64,000 nt of DNA from Leucothrix pacifica (GTDB lineage Bacteria > Pseudomonadota > Gammaproteobacteria > Thiotrichales > Thiotrichaceae). The notes beneath the pieces were generated by a model that worked only from the letters and a program-made list of their open reading frames with translations, was not told the DNA's origin and did not search any database. This document shows, in pieces, positions 55,728 through 64,000 of this stretch. The stretch's first letter is position 1. Every line of letters begins with the position of its first letter. Location of the stretch: the NCBI RefSeq assembly GCF_003172875.1, contig NZ_QGKM01000023.1:1-64000 (forward strand), in the 5' to 3' direction. The position numbers and the translations under genes are program-made.

Positions 55728-56432
55728 ATGAAACAAAGAAAATTACTTATATTATCCACCATGCTTGGCGGGGTACTGTTGCCGTTATCCGGACTGACAC
55801 ATCACTACACCGTGACGCCGGGCTATTTTGGTACTGTAAACTGGGCGAATAGTTTAAATGGCGTCAGCTTTAACGATCCCCGCTTCAACCCTTACTGCAG
55901 CAACTATGCCCAAACGGCGGTAAAACAAGCTCAGCGCCGCATATCTCAACAATGCACCAGCAAGATTCCTACTCATACTCAGCCACTAAAAGATCGCTGG
56001 AATACCAATCAATGGGGGCATAAAGGTTGGTGTATGAGCGTGTCTTCGCATGCATCAAGAAATGAACTGATGCAGCGTGAGAATGGTTTGAAACACTGCA
56101 TGACCAACCACGCGCCAAGTAATGCGCAGATCCGACAGGCTTGTTTAGCCAATGACAACATGCACAAGAAAGCCGCTGCGGGTGATTATAACTACGTCAA
56201 AAAATGTCTGGATGCTGGCGTACACGCGAATATTCGTGAAGGTAATAACTGGACGCCTCTGCATTCTGCGGCGCGTAATGGTCGACTGAATGTTGTGCAG
56301 CTATTGATGCAACGTGGTGCGCAGGTGAATGCTCGTGATGTGACTAATCGCACACCGCTGGATCAGGCGATTGCGGGTAGTCACTGGGCTGTGCAGAATT
56401 ATCTGACTAGCATGGGCGGTGTGACGCGTTAA
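55728..56432 (+). CDS. Secreted ankyrin-repeat protein
   Basis: A 234-residue protein with an N-terminal signal peptide cleaved near residue 25 (GLTHHYTV). A cysteine-containing region of ~100 residues follows (Cys pairs in YCSNYAQ, QQCTSK, WCMSV and KHCMTN). Two to three ankyrin repeats end the chain: NIREGNNWTPLHSAARNGRLNVVQLLMQRGAQVNARD and NRTPLDQAI. Periplasmic ankyrin proteins usually mediate protein binding. The gene stands alone with its own terminator. Confidence 0.8.
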   Translation: MKQRKLLILSTMLGGVLLPLSGLTHHYTVTPGYFGTVNWANSLNGVSFNDPRFNPYCSNYAQTAVKQAQRRISQQCTSKIPTHTQPLKDRWNTNQWGHKGWCMSVSSHASRNELMQRENGLKHCMTNHAPSNAQIRQACLANDNMHKKAAAGDYNYVKKCLDAGVHANIREGNNWTPLHSAARNGRLNVVQLLMQRGAQVNARDVTNRTPLDQAIAGSHWAVQNYLTSMGGVTR

Positions 56433-56463
56433 AAAATTACTTTTGTGTGATTATGTTATGAAG

Positions 56464-56496
56464 AATGCCACCTTCTTGGTTGAGGGTGGCATTTTA
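56464..56496 (+). terminator. Terminator after the ankyrin-repeat gene
   Basis: AATGCCACC and GGGTGGCATT pair around a ~10-nt loop and are followed by TTAT. The convergent tcuB gene ends about 50 bp further right. Confidence 0.75.
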
Positions 56497-56542
56497 TTGA
56501 CACCAATCATTGCCCTGTATCAATTTATTCAAAAATCATCAT

Positions 56543-57625
56543 TTATAGTTTGGCTTTTATCTGTGCATCCCTAAGCAATGACGCCAAACGATAAAATCCA
56601 TGAATCATTTTAGAAAATGGCGTGAGCAAAAAGAACGCTAATACACTGGCCAAATGAATCGCTAACAAAGCCGGCATTGCCCCCGTGGAGCCGAGCATAT
56701 ACAGGGCCAAACCGGTAGTACTGACAACAAACAGCAGCAACACAAAACCCATTTCACCACCCCAGACACGCGCATCGCCAAGGTTTTTATCCGCTCTTAA
56801 CTTAAGGCTAGCCATACTTAATGTGCCCAGGCTCAGTATCACGCCACCAGTAATACCTAACAATTTGGGTAATGAAAACAATGGGTACGGTGCTGGCATA
56901 TTGAAGAAATAATGCATGATCGTTGCCACACTGGTAGACGCAAAACACAGCAGGAAACCGTACATAATCGCCTGATGTGACCAGCGACGGGCATTGCTAA
57001 ACCGGTCCTCGTCTTCAAAGTTACAACCTTCACCCTGCCCGCCAGACAGGTCTTTAAGCTTAGCGACCGATCCAAGGGCATTTGTAAAATGCGCAAGTCT
57101 CAAACGCTCGCCACCAATGCTTTTCCAGTAGCGCCGCAGACTAATAGCGATACTAATAATGGGTAAGAAGAATGCAGGAATAAATACAGCAATCATTGCG
57201 TTATGAGGCAGTACACCATAGAAGCCAGCGGCCTGAGCCTCACCAGCAGCGGGTGCTGCGTTTTGAAACAGCAGAAGGATAAACGCCAGCGCTGCTATCA
57301 CAGCCAGCGCCATTAATACGCCGCTTTTATGAAAGGTTTTCGCGGCCATTGCGGGCACCGCGTAATCTTGCCAGCTTTCCTGACGCACTTCGGCCATAGC
57401 TTTGGGAATATTTACTTTAAACTCATGAGGTTCGGTGTATTGACAGGCGTAATAACAGCCCCGGCAGTTATGGCAAAGATTGGCCAGTTGGGTAATATCG
57501 CCATCTGAAAAATGACGTTCGCGATTGATCGCCGGAAATACTGAGCAAAAGCTTTCGCAATACCGGCAGGCATTACAGATTTCGACCTGACGACGCGCTT
57601 CTTCGATAGTTTTAGTGATTTGCAT
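56543..57625 (-). CDS. tcuB: Tricarballylate utilisation iron-sulfur/membrane protein TcuB (CitB)
   Basis: A 360-residue protein. Two cysteine clusters bind [4Fe-4S] centres at the N-terminus (CNACRYCESFC near residue 18 and CHNCRGCYYACQY near residue 52). Six or so membrane helices follow from residue ~100. TcuB carries electrons from the reduced flavin of TcuA to the quinone pool. The start overlaps the tcuA stop by 14 bp. No tcuC transporter gene is in the window. Confidence 0.9.
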   Translation of the reverse strand: MQITKTIEEARRQVEICNACRYCESFCSVFPAINRERHFSDGDITQLANLCHNCRGCYYACQYTEPHEFKVNIPKAMAEVRQESWQDYAVPAMAAKTFHKSGVLMALAVIAALAFILLLFQNAAPAAGEAQAAGFYGVLPHNAMIAVFIPAFFLPIISIAISLRRYWKSIGGERLRLAHFTNALGSVAKLKDLSGGQGEGCNFEDEDRFSNARRWSHQAIMYGFLLCFASTSVATIMHYFFNMPAPYPLFSLPKLLGITGGVILSLGTLSMASLKLRADKNLGDARVWGGEMGFVLLLFVVSTTGLALYMLGSTGAMPALLAIHLASVLAFFLLTPFSKMIHGFYRLASLLRDAQIKAKL

Positions 57626-59003
57626 ACTGTGCTGCCTCTTTTCCTGCGATACGACCGAAAACGGTGCCGATTGTCATGCCAAATCCGGCTAAATAGCCTT
57701 GCCCCAAAATGGAGCCCGCCATAATTTCACCAGCCGCCCAAAGATTTTCAACAGCGCCCTGTGGCCCCTGCACTTGGGCGGTTTTATCAACCTTTAACCC
57801 CAGATAAGTAAACGTAACGCCAGTTCGCAGGCTATAACCATAAAACGGTGCTTCCGTAATCGGACGAGCCCAGTTGGTTTTTGGCGGGGTCAGGCCTTGC
57901 GTCGCCAGACCATCCAGCTCAGTTGGGTGAAAATCACCGTCGGTACAGGCAGCATTGAACTCATTAATCGTGCTCTCCAGTTTCTCCGCGGGAATGCCCA
58001 TTTTTTCAGCCAGCTCTGCAATGCTGTCAGCTTTTATCGGCGGAAAGACCGACGGCATAAACAGGTTCAGTGATTTGGCATCGATAATGACATAGCCGAT
58101 CTGATCCGGTTGGGCGGCGACTAATCGTCCCCAAATAGCGTAACGCTTGGGCCAGACATCCTCACCTTCATCGTAGAAGCGTTCGGCATTTTTATTTACC
58201 ACCACCGAAAACGGCACGCAGTCCAAACGCGTGACAATCCCGCCATCAAATTTCGGTGCACGACCATCTATGGCTACCGCGTGACATTGCGTCGGGTCAC
58301 CCACTGACTGAATCCCCTGATCCAGCAAATCTTTTAATACCACGCCACGGTTATAAGGCGTACCGCGAATCAGGAAGTTTTTCGCCGCTGGCCCCCAAGC
58401 CTCTGCCAGCCAATCGGTATCCGCCTGAAAACCGCCAGATGCTGCAATCACAGCCTTGGGGTGTAAGATATGCGACTCACCTTGGTAGCTAAATTCAACG
58501 GCAGTAACACGATTTTGCTCCAAGCTTAAATGCGTCACCTTCGCCTCATACAGTACCTCAACACCCAATGCCTGAGCGGTGCGGTAATAAGCATTCACCA
58601 ACGCTTTACCACCACCGGCAAAAAATGCATTCGTACGCGCCAGCGACAATGTCCCGGATAGCGACGGCTGAAACCGCACTCCGTTCGCTTCCATCCAAGG
58701 CTGGCATTCTTCAGAAGCATTAATCGCTAATTTCGCCAGCTCAGGATCGGTTTTCCCGCCTGTCACTTTTAACAAATCCTCGTAATACTCATCAGCATCA
58801 TAGCGATCCACTAAAACCGACATCGGCTTTTGGTGCATGCAGCGGAAATTGCGCGTATGGCGAGAATTTCCACCCCGATATGCTTTAGGCGCACCCTCTA
58901 AAATCAACACCTTCGCCCCAGCCTCAGCCGCCGTAATCGCAGCACACAAGGCCGCATTGCCACCGCCGATAATGACGATATCCGCATCACTTTGGACTGC
59001 CAT
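57612..59003 (-). CDS. tcuA: FAD-dependent tricarballylate dehydrogenase TcuA
   Basis: A 463-residue flavoprotein of the fumarate-reductase/succinate-dehydrogenase flavin family. The FAD dinucleotide-binding motif is VIIGGGNAALCAAITAAEAG at residues ~10-30. RGGNSRHTRNFR and the C-terminal AAGEIMAGSILGQGYLAGFG are typical of TcuA. It oxidises tricarballylate to cis-aconitate. It is upstream of and overlaps tcuB, and is divergent from a LysR gene that is the likely regulator. Confidence 0.9.
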   Translation of the reverse strand: MAVQSDADIVIIGGGNAALCAAITAAEAGAKVLILEGAPKAYRGGNSRHTRNFRCMHQKPMSVLVDRYDADEYYEDLLKVTGGKTDPELAKLAINASEECQPWMEANGVRFQPSLSGTLSLARTNAFFAGGGKALVNAYYRTAQALGVEVLYEAKVTHLSLEQNRVTAVEFSYQGESHILHPKAVIAASGGFQADTDWLAEAWGPAAKNFLIRGTPYNRGVVLKDLLDQGIQSVGDPTQCHAVAIDGRAPKFDGGIVTRLDCVPFSVVVNKNAERFYDEGEDVWPKRYAIWGRLVAAQPDQIGYVIIDAKSLNLFMPSVFPPIKADSIAELAEKMGIPAEKLESTINEFNAACTDGDFHPTELDGLATQGLTPPKTNWARPITEAPFYGYSLRTGVTFTYLGLKVDKTAQVQGPQGAVENLWAAGEIMAGSILGQGYLAGFGMTIGTVFGRIAGKEAAQYANH

Positions 59004-59221
59004 CAGAGCAAGCTCTTGAACATGGTAATAACACTTTCTGGCTTTTTCATCACAAACACTTTATTGCTCCTAAATTAACATCCACTTGGCGATACCTCGA
59101 CCTTCACTTGCTGGTCTTTTCTTGGTCTATTACGGTTCTTTACCGTTCTCTTCCTTACCTACTGCTGGTTGCATACTGATCCCCTATTGATCATTCAACA
59201 ACGCACCACATTAAGGGCTAA

Positions 59222-59297
59222 GGGAGCTCTGGGATTAACTTCACGCCGCGTTTTCAAACGAAGTTTGAGGGCAAGTGAAGTGAATACCAGAGCTCCC
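59222..59297. repeat. Structured repeat element, copy 4, with compensatory changes
   Basis: The outer arms GGGAGCTCTGG...ACTTCAC and GTGAAGT...CCAGAGCTCCC pair at 21 of 23 positions. The inner loop reads CAAAC-GAA-GTTTG, in place of CAAGC-GAA-GCTTG in the copies around 43.2 kb, so base pairing is kept while sequence changes. It lies between tcuA and the LysR gene. Confidence 0.8.
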
Positions 59298-59369
59298 GCC
59301 ACCACACCCAAAATACTACCTACCCCTGATTTATTTGTTAAATGCTCATTAAATAACTATTATTGCACT

Positions 59370-60278
59370 ATGCGCATAAATTTCGATTTCACTGATTTGA
59401 GCACTTTTCTGGCCGTTGCTGAGCTAGGTTCTTTCCAACGCGCTGCCGAGTCGCTTCACCTCTCCCAATCCGCCGTCACACGACGCATTCAAAAGCTGGA
59501 AGATAGTCTGGGCGTGACACTGTTCGAACGCACCACTCGCTCGCTGAAGCTCACACTGGCAGCCCGATTATTTCAGGGTCGCGCCAAAGCTATTCTGGAC
59601 AATGCAGAGGAAGCGATTATTGCTGTGGGCGATGATGTCGCGCAGTTCGAATATCACCGCAATACCGTTATTACTATCGCCACGATACAAACCGCTACGC
59701 ACGCGGTTTTGCCGAAGATGATCAAGCTATTTCGGTATGCCGGTTACACCTCGCGCATTCGTATTTTGGATTTATTTGCCAATGACGTAGTGGATGCGGT
59801 GTCACAAGGTGATGCAGATTTTGGCATTAGCTTTATGGGGGCGCAGGAACCGGGGCTGGAGTTTCAGCATCTGCAGGATGATCATTTTGTAGTAGCGATG
59901 CACCCGGAGAATCCACTGAGTCAACACACAGAAATCAACTGGTCAGATTTGCAAGATCAATCCGTCGCAATTCCATGGAAAGGCACCGGCAATCGTATGT
60001 TGATTGATAACGCCCTGTCACATAGCCATGCCCCTTTGGAATGGGCATATCAGGTGCGGCACTCTGCCACCCTATTAGGATTGGCAGAGTCCGGTGTTGG
60101 GGTAGCGATTTTGCCATTCTCGGCGATTCCGCAATACAGTCCTGCCAGAGTCATTGCACGACCATTGGTGGGGCCTGCAGTAACGCGGGTGATCGGCAGT
60201 GTGCGACGTTCAGGACATACGCTGACTTCAGCTGCTGAAGCGTTTTATAAGCTGTTTGATAAGATTAGAACGGATTAA
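59370..60278 (+). CDS. LysR-family regulator, probable TcuR
   Basis: About 302 residues from ATG 59370. The winged HTH (FLAVAELGSFQRAAESLHLSQSAVTRRIQKLE) begins at once; a longer reading upstream would translate the structured repeat and is rejected. The C-terminal effector domain has IGSVRR. It is divergent from tcuA-tcuB, the usual LysR placement, so it probably controls tricarballylate use. An effector such as tricarballylate is expected but not shown. Confidence 0.88.
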   Translation: MRINFDFTDLSTFLAVAELGSFQRAAESLHLSQSAVTRRIQKLEDSLGVTLFERTTRSLKLTLAARLFQGRAKAILDNAEEAIIAVGDDVAQFEYHRNTVITIATIQTATHAVLPKMIKLFRYAGYTSRIRILDLFANDVVDAVSQGDADFGISFMGAQEPGLEFQHLQDDHFVVAMHPENPLSQHTEINWSDLQDQSVAIPWKGTGNRMLIDNALSHSHAPLEWAYQVRHSATLLGLAESGVGVAILPFSAIPQYSPARVIARPLVGPAVTRVIGSVRRSGHTLTSAAEAFYKLFDKIRTD

Positions 60279-60304
60279 ATATCGCTCACCTGTTGGAATA
60301 TCGT

Positions 60305-60490
60305 TTATTGGCTTGTAGCCGCTTTGCTCAAAGCACCTAATACAGTGGTGACTTTAGCGAATACTGCATCACAGCCCTCGACACTGTGACGACGTTTCAG
60401 ATACTCCGGGTTGTTATAACCCAACCATACTTTGCCTGCCTCATCTTGCCAGATCAGCTGTATATTTTTTGCCTGATGGATTGCGATTTT
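60305..60490 (-). pseudogene. DUF302 domain, 3' remnant
   Basis: Read on the minus strand, 61 codons give AKNIQLIWQDEAGKVWLGYN, then PEYLKRRHSVEGCDAVFAKV, the C-terminal part of DUF302 proteins, ending in TAA. A stop codon sits directly upstream in frame (60491-60493) and the first ~90 residues of the family are absent. It is a decayed fragment between the LysR gene and the cystathionine gamma-synthase-family gene. Confidence 0.75.
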
Positions 60491-60607
60491 TTATTGCCGG
60501 TGTATGATCAAACCATCAAGATAAAGGCTCTTTGAAGCGCTGCCTTGAAATTAACGCGAGTATTTTGCTATTCGTTTTTTTCTCAAATCAGTTATCAAGG
60601 AGTTATT

Positions 60608-61822
60608 ATGACTGATAAAACCATCTTAGATTCATCCACCCCAAACGCACCTGTCGGCCAATCTACCCTTAGTATTTGGGGCGGCGAGCAGGAACACGAG
60701 CTTTACGAGCGCTCCACACAGGTTCCGGTGGTTCACAGTGTTTCATTTGCTTATAAAGACATCGATACCTGGCACGCCGTTGCACTGGAAAAAGAACCCG
60801 GGCACATCTATTCACGCAATACCAATCCCACGGTTCGCGCGTTTGAAGATAAAGTCAAAGAGCTGGAAGGGGCTGAAGCTGCGACTAGTTTTTCCAGTGG
60901 CATGGCTGCCATCAGTAATATTTTTGGCACGTTCCTACGCCCCGGTGACCGTGTAGTGTCGATTAAAGACAGCTACGGCGGTACCAATAAAATATTCACT
61001 TCGTTTCTACCACCCCTGAATATTGACGTGACACTGTGCGATACCGTTGCCTATGATGAAATCGAAGCGGAAATCGCCAAAGGCTGCACTATGTTGTATC
61101 TGGAAACGCCCACTAATCCGACGGTGAAAATCATCGATATCAAACGTCTGGCTGCAGCAGCCAAAAACGTCGGTGCATTGGTCGTGGTAGACAATACATT
61201 TGCCACCCCGATTAACCAAAACCCATTGTTACTCGGTGCTGATTTAGTCCTGCATTCGGCGTCCAAATACCTCGGCGGACATGCCGATGCCTTAGGCGGC
61301 GTGGCTTGCGGCAATAAAGATCTGATCAAAATGGTCTACCACTACCGTGAAATTAACGGTGCAACACTGGCCCCAATGGACGCTTACAGCTTTATTCGCG
61401 GTATGAAAACCCTCAGCCTGCGCGTAAAACAACAAAACCAAAGCGCCTTAACCATCGCTCGCTGGTTAGAACAGCACCCTGCCGTTGAGCAAGTCAATTA
61501 TCCCGGTCTTGAGTCACACCCGCACCACGACATTGCTAAATCACAAATGCGTGGATACGGTGGCATGCTGAGCTTCTCGGTAAAAGGTGGATTAGATGCC
61601 ATTAAAACCTTCCTGCCAAAACTTAAATACGCGCACATGGCTGCCAATCTCGGCTGTGTTGAAACTGTCGTCGGTCCACCGGTCACCACCAGCCACGTCG
61701 AATGCACCGCTGAAGAACGCGCCGCTGCCGGCATTCCCGAAGGCTTGGTTCGCTACTCCACTGGTATCGAAGACGTTGAAGACCTACTAGCCGACCTGGA
61801 GCAAGCCCTAAGCCACCTATAA
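60608..61822 (+). CDS. Cystathionine gamma-synthase-family PLP enzyme
   Basis: About 404 residues from ATG 60608, which has a strong AAGGAG ribosome site; the upstream in-frame ATG adds a hydrophobic, unconserved tail. The PLP lysine is in LVLHSASKYLGGHADALGG; SGMAAISN and EGLVRYSTGIEDVEDL are standard for the Met/Cys-metabolism transsulfuration family. It may be cystathionine gamma-synthase, O-acetylhomoserine sulfhydrylase or methionine gamma-lyase; sequence by eye does not separate these. It is followed by the 70-bp hairpin and doeA. Confidence 0.85.
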   Translation: MTDKTILDSSTPNAPVGQSTLSIWGGEQEHELYERSTQVPVVHSVSFAYKDIDTWHAVALEKEPGHIYSRNTNPTVRAFEDKVKELEGAEAATSFSSGMAAISNIFGTFLRPGDRVVSIKDSYGGTNKIFTSFLPPLNIDVTLCDTVAYDEIEAEIAKGCTMLYLETPTNPTVKIIDIKRLAAAAKNVGALVVVDNTFATPINQNPLLLGADLVLHSASKYLGGHADALGGVACGNKDLIKMVYHYREINGATLAPMDAYSFIRGMKTLSLRVKQQNQSALTIARWLEQHPAVEQVNYPGLESHPHHDIAKSQMRGYGGMLSFSVKGGLDAIKTFLPKLKYAHMAANLGCVETVVGPPVTTSHVECTAEERAAAGIPEGLVRYSTGIEDVEDLLADLEQALSHL

Positions 61823-61837
61823 CTCACCACCAACATA

Positions 61838-61907
61838 GCTGGTCGAGTGTTTACGAAAAAAATGTTCCCATCAAAGATGGCATTTTTGTAGTAAATACTC
61901 GACCAGC
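61838..61907. repeat. 70-bp near-perfect hairpin upstream of doeA
   Basis: GCTGGTCGAGTGTTTAC at 61838-61854 pairs with GTAAATACTCGACCAGC (61891-61907) with one G-T wobble. Inside, AAAAAATG pairs with CATTTTT and CCATC with GATGG. Its end lies 18 bp before the doeA ATG. It is the same length as the structured repeat at 43279-43348 but has a different loop. It could be a transcription terminator or an RNA control element. Confidence 0.8.
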
Positions 61908-61925
61908 GGCCCACAGGAGACCAAG

Positions 61926-63107
61926 ATGAAAGAGGCAAGACGCAGATTCACCCAATCCGAATACTCTGAAAGGCAACACAAAACCCGCCAAGCCATGCAA
62001 ACAGCAGGTCTTGATCTGCTCATCGTCTACGACCCCGCCAATATGAACTGGCTAACTGGTTACGACGCATGGTCCTTCTATACCCACCAATGCGTCGTCA
62101 TCGGTAGCGACGATACACTGTTTTGGTATGGTCGTGGCATTGACCGCGTCGGCGCCGGATTAACCACTGACCTGCCTGACACCGACATCATTGCCTACCC
62201 TGACCACTACGTGCAATCCCCCGATATTCACCCCATGGAATATCTCGCTGACATCCTCAAACAGAAACAACTTCACACTAAGCAAATCGGTATTGAGAAA
62301 GACAATTACTACTTCTCAGCGCGCGCTGCAGAGTCTTTATATAACACCTTACCCGATGCGACTTTCAGCGATGCAACCGCACTGGTGAATTGGCAACGTG
62401 CGGTTAAATCGTCTCAGGAGCTGTCGTACATGCGCACTGCCGGCAGCATTATTGGCAAGGTTTATGAGCATATTCTGGATGTGGTCACGCCTGACATGCG
62501 CAAGAATGAATTAGCCGCTGAAATCTCTCACGCAGCCATTACCGGTACGCCGGATGCCTACGGAGATTACACCTCAATCGTGCCGTTAATTGGTTTGCGC
62601 GAGGAAGCCGCTACCAGCCATATGACCTGGGATAATGAAGTGCTGGGTCATGATTCCGGTATGTTTATCGAGATCGCCGCGGCACATGCACGTTACCACT
62701 GCCCCTGCTCGCGCACGTTGTATTTGGGCACACCGACACCGCAATACCGCGACGTAGAAAAAGTCATTAATGAATGCATCGAAGTCTCTTTGGAAAAATT
62801 CAAGCCCGGTGTGACCTGCGGTGAAGTGGCCAGTACGTTTTTCAACACCTTAAAAAAACACGGCTATGAAAAAGAGAATCGCTGCGGTTATCCCATCGGT
62901 CTCTCCTACCCACCGGATTGGGGTGAGCGGACGATGTCACTTCGCACCAGCGATACCACGGTTCTGGAAGAGAATATGACGCTGCACTTTATGCCTGCGC
63001 TATGGCTGGAAGGCTGGGGATTTGAAACGACCGAAAGTATTGTCGTCACCGAATCAGGTGGGGAATGTTTATCGCATGTGCCGCGAGAGTTATTGGTTAA
63101 AGATTAA
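61926..63107 (+). CDS. doeA: Ectoine hydrolase DoeA
   Basis: A 393-residue M24-type peptidase-fold protein that opens the ectoine ring to N-alpha-acetyl-diaminobutyrate. Matching features are YDPANMNWLTGYDAWSFYTHQCVV near residue 34, the GHDSGMFIEIAAAHARYHCPCSRT block, and the C-terminal GGECLSHVPRELLVKD. Adjacent doeB, 9 bp downstream, confirms the pathway. AGGAGA precedes the ATG. It allows growth on ectoine as carbon, nitrogen or energy source. Confidence 0.92.
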   Translation: MKEARRRFTQSEYSERQHKTRQAMQTAGLDLLIVYDPANMNWLTGYDAWSFYTHQCVVIGSDDTLFWYGRGIDRVGAGLTTDLPDTDIIAYPDHYVQSPDIHPMEYLADILKQKQLHTKQIGIEKDNYYFSARAAESLYNTLPDATFSDATALVNWQRAVKSSQELSYMRTAGSIIGKVYEHILDVVTPDMRKNELAAEISHAAITGTPDAYGDYTSIVPLIGLREEAATSHMTWDNEVLGHDSGMFIEIAAAHARYHCPCSRTLYLGTPTPQYRDVEKVINECIEVSLEKFKPGVTCGEVASTFFNTLKKHGYEKENRCGYPIGLSYPPDWGERTMSLRTSDTTVLEENMTLHFMPALWLEGWGFETTESIVVTESGGECLSHVPRELLVKD

Positions 63108-63116
63108 GGAGCAGTT

Positions 63117-64000
63117 ATGAGCACTAACCCCATCTCAGCAACCATTGATTTTGATAAAGATGGTATTCAACACGGCTTTTTACGCCTGCCACACTCCACT
63201 AATGAATCGGCGTGGGGCTCGATTATGATTCCCATTACCCAATTTAAAAATGGCGACGGCCCGACAGCTTTGCTCAGTGGTGCGAATCATGGTGATGAGT
63301 ATGAGGGACCGATTGCACTGTATAGCTTTGCTGCGCGTGAGCGATTCGATGATCTTCAGGGGCGGGTAATTATTGTGCCAGCTATGAACTACCCAGCCTT
63401 TTGTGCCGGCACACGCGTCTCTCCGATTGATGGTTTGAATATGAATCGAATTTATCCCGGTCAAGCTAAAGGCACGGTGACGCCGGTGATTGCAGACTAC
63501 TTTTCTCAGACCTTACTACCGATGGCAGACTATGTGTTGGATATTCATTCCGGTGGTAAAACATTGGACTTTGTGCCGTTTGCTGCCTGCCATGTGCTGG
63601 AGGATAAAGCTAAGAAAGCCCGATGCATCGCAGCTATGAGAGCCTTTGGCGCACCTTATGAATTGAAAATGGTGGAGATCGATACAGCGGGTTTGTATGA
63701 CACGCAGGTGGAATCAATGGGCAAAGTATTCGTCACCACCGAGCTGGGGGGGTGGCGGTACAAGCTCACCGGAGACCATCGCTATTGCTAAGCGCGGGGT
63801 GAATAATTTTCTGATTCATGCGGGCATTTTACAGGGGGCACTGACACCCTCACCAACTGACGCGATCGGAATCGATATGACAGGCGATGACTGCTTTGTC
63901 TTCTCACAGCATAAGGGTGTATTAGAGCCATTAGTGAATTTAGGCGATCAGGTGAAGAAAGGACAACTGCTGGCACGGATTCATGAAATTGAACGCACCG
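63117..64000 (+). pseudogene. doeB: N-alpha-acetyl-L-2,4-diaminobutyrate deacetylase DoeB, frameshifted and cut by window end
   Basis: The first 210 codons are a typical DoeB of the M14/AstE-like deacetylase family: SGANHGDEYEGP holds the His and Glu zinc ligands, and DIHSGGKTLDF the second His. At a run of seven G (63746-63752) the frame shifts, giving an early stop at 63789-63791. With one G fewer it continues LGGGGTSSPETIAIAKRGV and IHAGIL to the window edge, where the expected C-terminal domain is still open. This is either a sequencing indel or true slippage. If real, DoeB would be inactive or phase-variable. Confidence 0.85.

Noticed and set aside
59169-59369. A longer N-terminus for the LysR regulator
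   Set aside because: It would translate the structured repeat at 59222-59297; the family's HTH starts directly after ATG 59370.

Overview
The window reads as a chromosomal segment of a gammaproteobacterium. It carries a DsrC/TusE-family protein, MarC, GltX and TatD, ectoine catabolism genes (doeA, doeB), tricarballylate genes and part of a phenylacetate operon. It also carries two copies of the AAA-ATPase-like/DUF1703 family, which suggests a marine or halotolerant heterotroph, possibly of the Thiotrichales (Leucothrix/Thiothrix type). That placement is inferred from gene content, not measured. No rRNA, tRNA or transposase gene was recognised.

Layout. 1-7.2 kb: fructose uptake and use. An ABC transporter (frcB, frcC, frcA) with an AraC-type regulator and frcK lies on the minus strand; a fructokinase and a ROK repressor diverge on the plus strand; a perfect inverted repeat lies between the two units. 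7.2-17.3 kb: a proline/glutamine-rich membrane-anchored repeat protein, an unusual DsrC-like protein, marC, an aldehyde dehydrogenase, a small secreted protein, a copper P-type ATPase and a DUF1703 AAA/nuclease protein. 17.4-24.1 kb: lower phenylacetate pathway (paaG, paaH, pcaF/paaJ, paaK) and gltX. 24.2-25.5 kb: decayed remnants of a molybdopterin-type protein and a GGDEF protein.

25.4-43.4 kb is a type III-A CRISPR-Cas island. It holds cas6 and csx16, array 1 (13 repeats), a small membrane protein, a CARF-HEPN RNase-like protein, csm5, csm4, csm3, csm2 and cas10 (intact HD and GGDD). These are followed by a NE0113-type ring nuclease, a NYN-LOTUS RNase-like protein and array 2 (27 repeats). 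The adaptation module is unusual: cas2, cas1, a second degenerate cas1 and a second cas2, translationally overlapped. Both arrays have nearly identical leaders on the right and are transcribed leftward. A perfect 14-bp palindrome, TTACAAGCTTGTAA, lies upstream of both the cas10 operon and the cas2-cas1 operon, and a degraded copy lies upstream of csx16-cas6, suggesting common control. Copies of a structured repeat with a covarying stem bracket the adaptation module and recur near 59.2 kb. I judge the four-gene adaptation module together with the membrane, NYN and ring-nuclease accessories to be the most interesting system here.

43.4-64 kb: small secreted and hypothetical proteins, a dihaem peroxidase-like lipoprotein, tatD, a second DUF1703 AAA/nuclease protein, and a truncated-looking aldo/keto reductase. 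Then come a complete, overlapping five-gene STM4015-4014-4013-4012-4011 operon (repeat protein, ATP-grasp, sulfatase-fold, two radical SAM enzymes) of unknown product, a secreted ankyrin protein, tcuA-tcuB with a LysR regulator, a DUF302 remnant and a cystathionine gamma-synthase-family enzyme. The window ends with doeA and a doeB frameshifted in a run of seven G that runs off the window edge.
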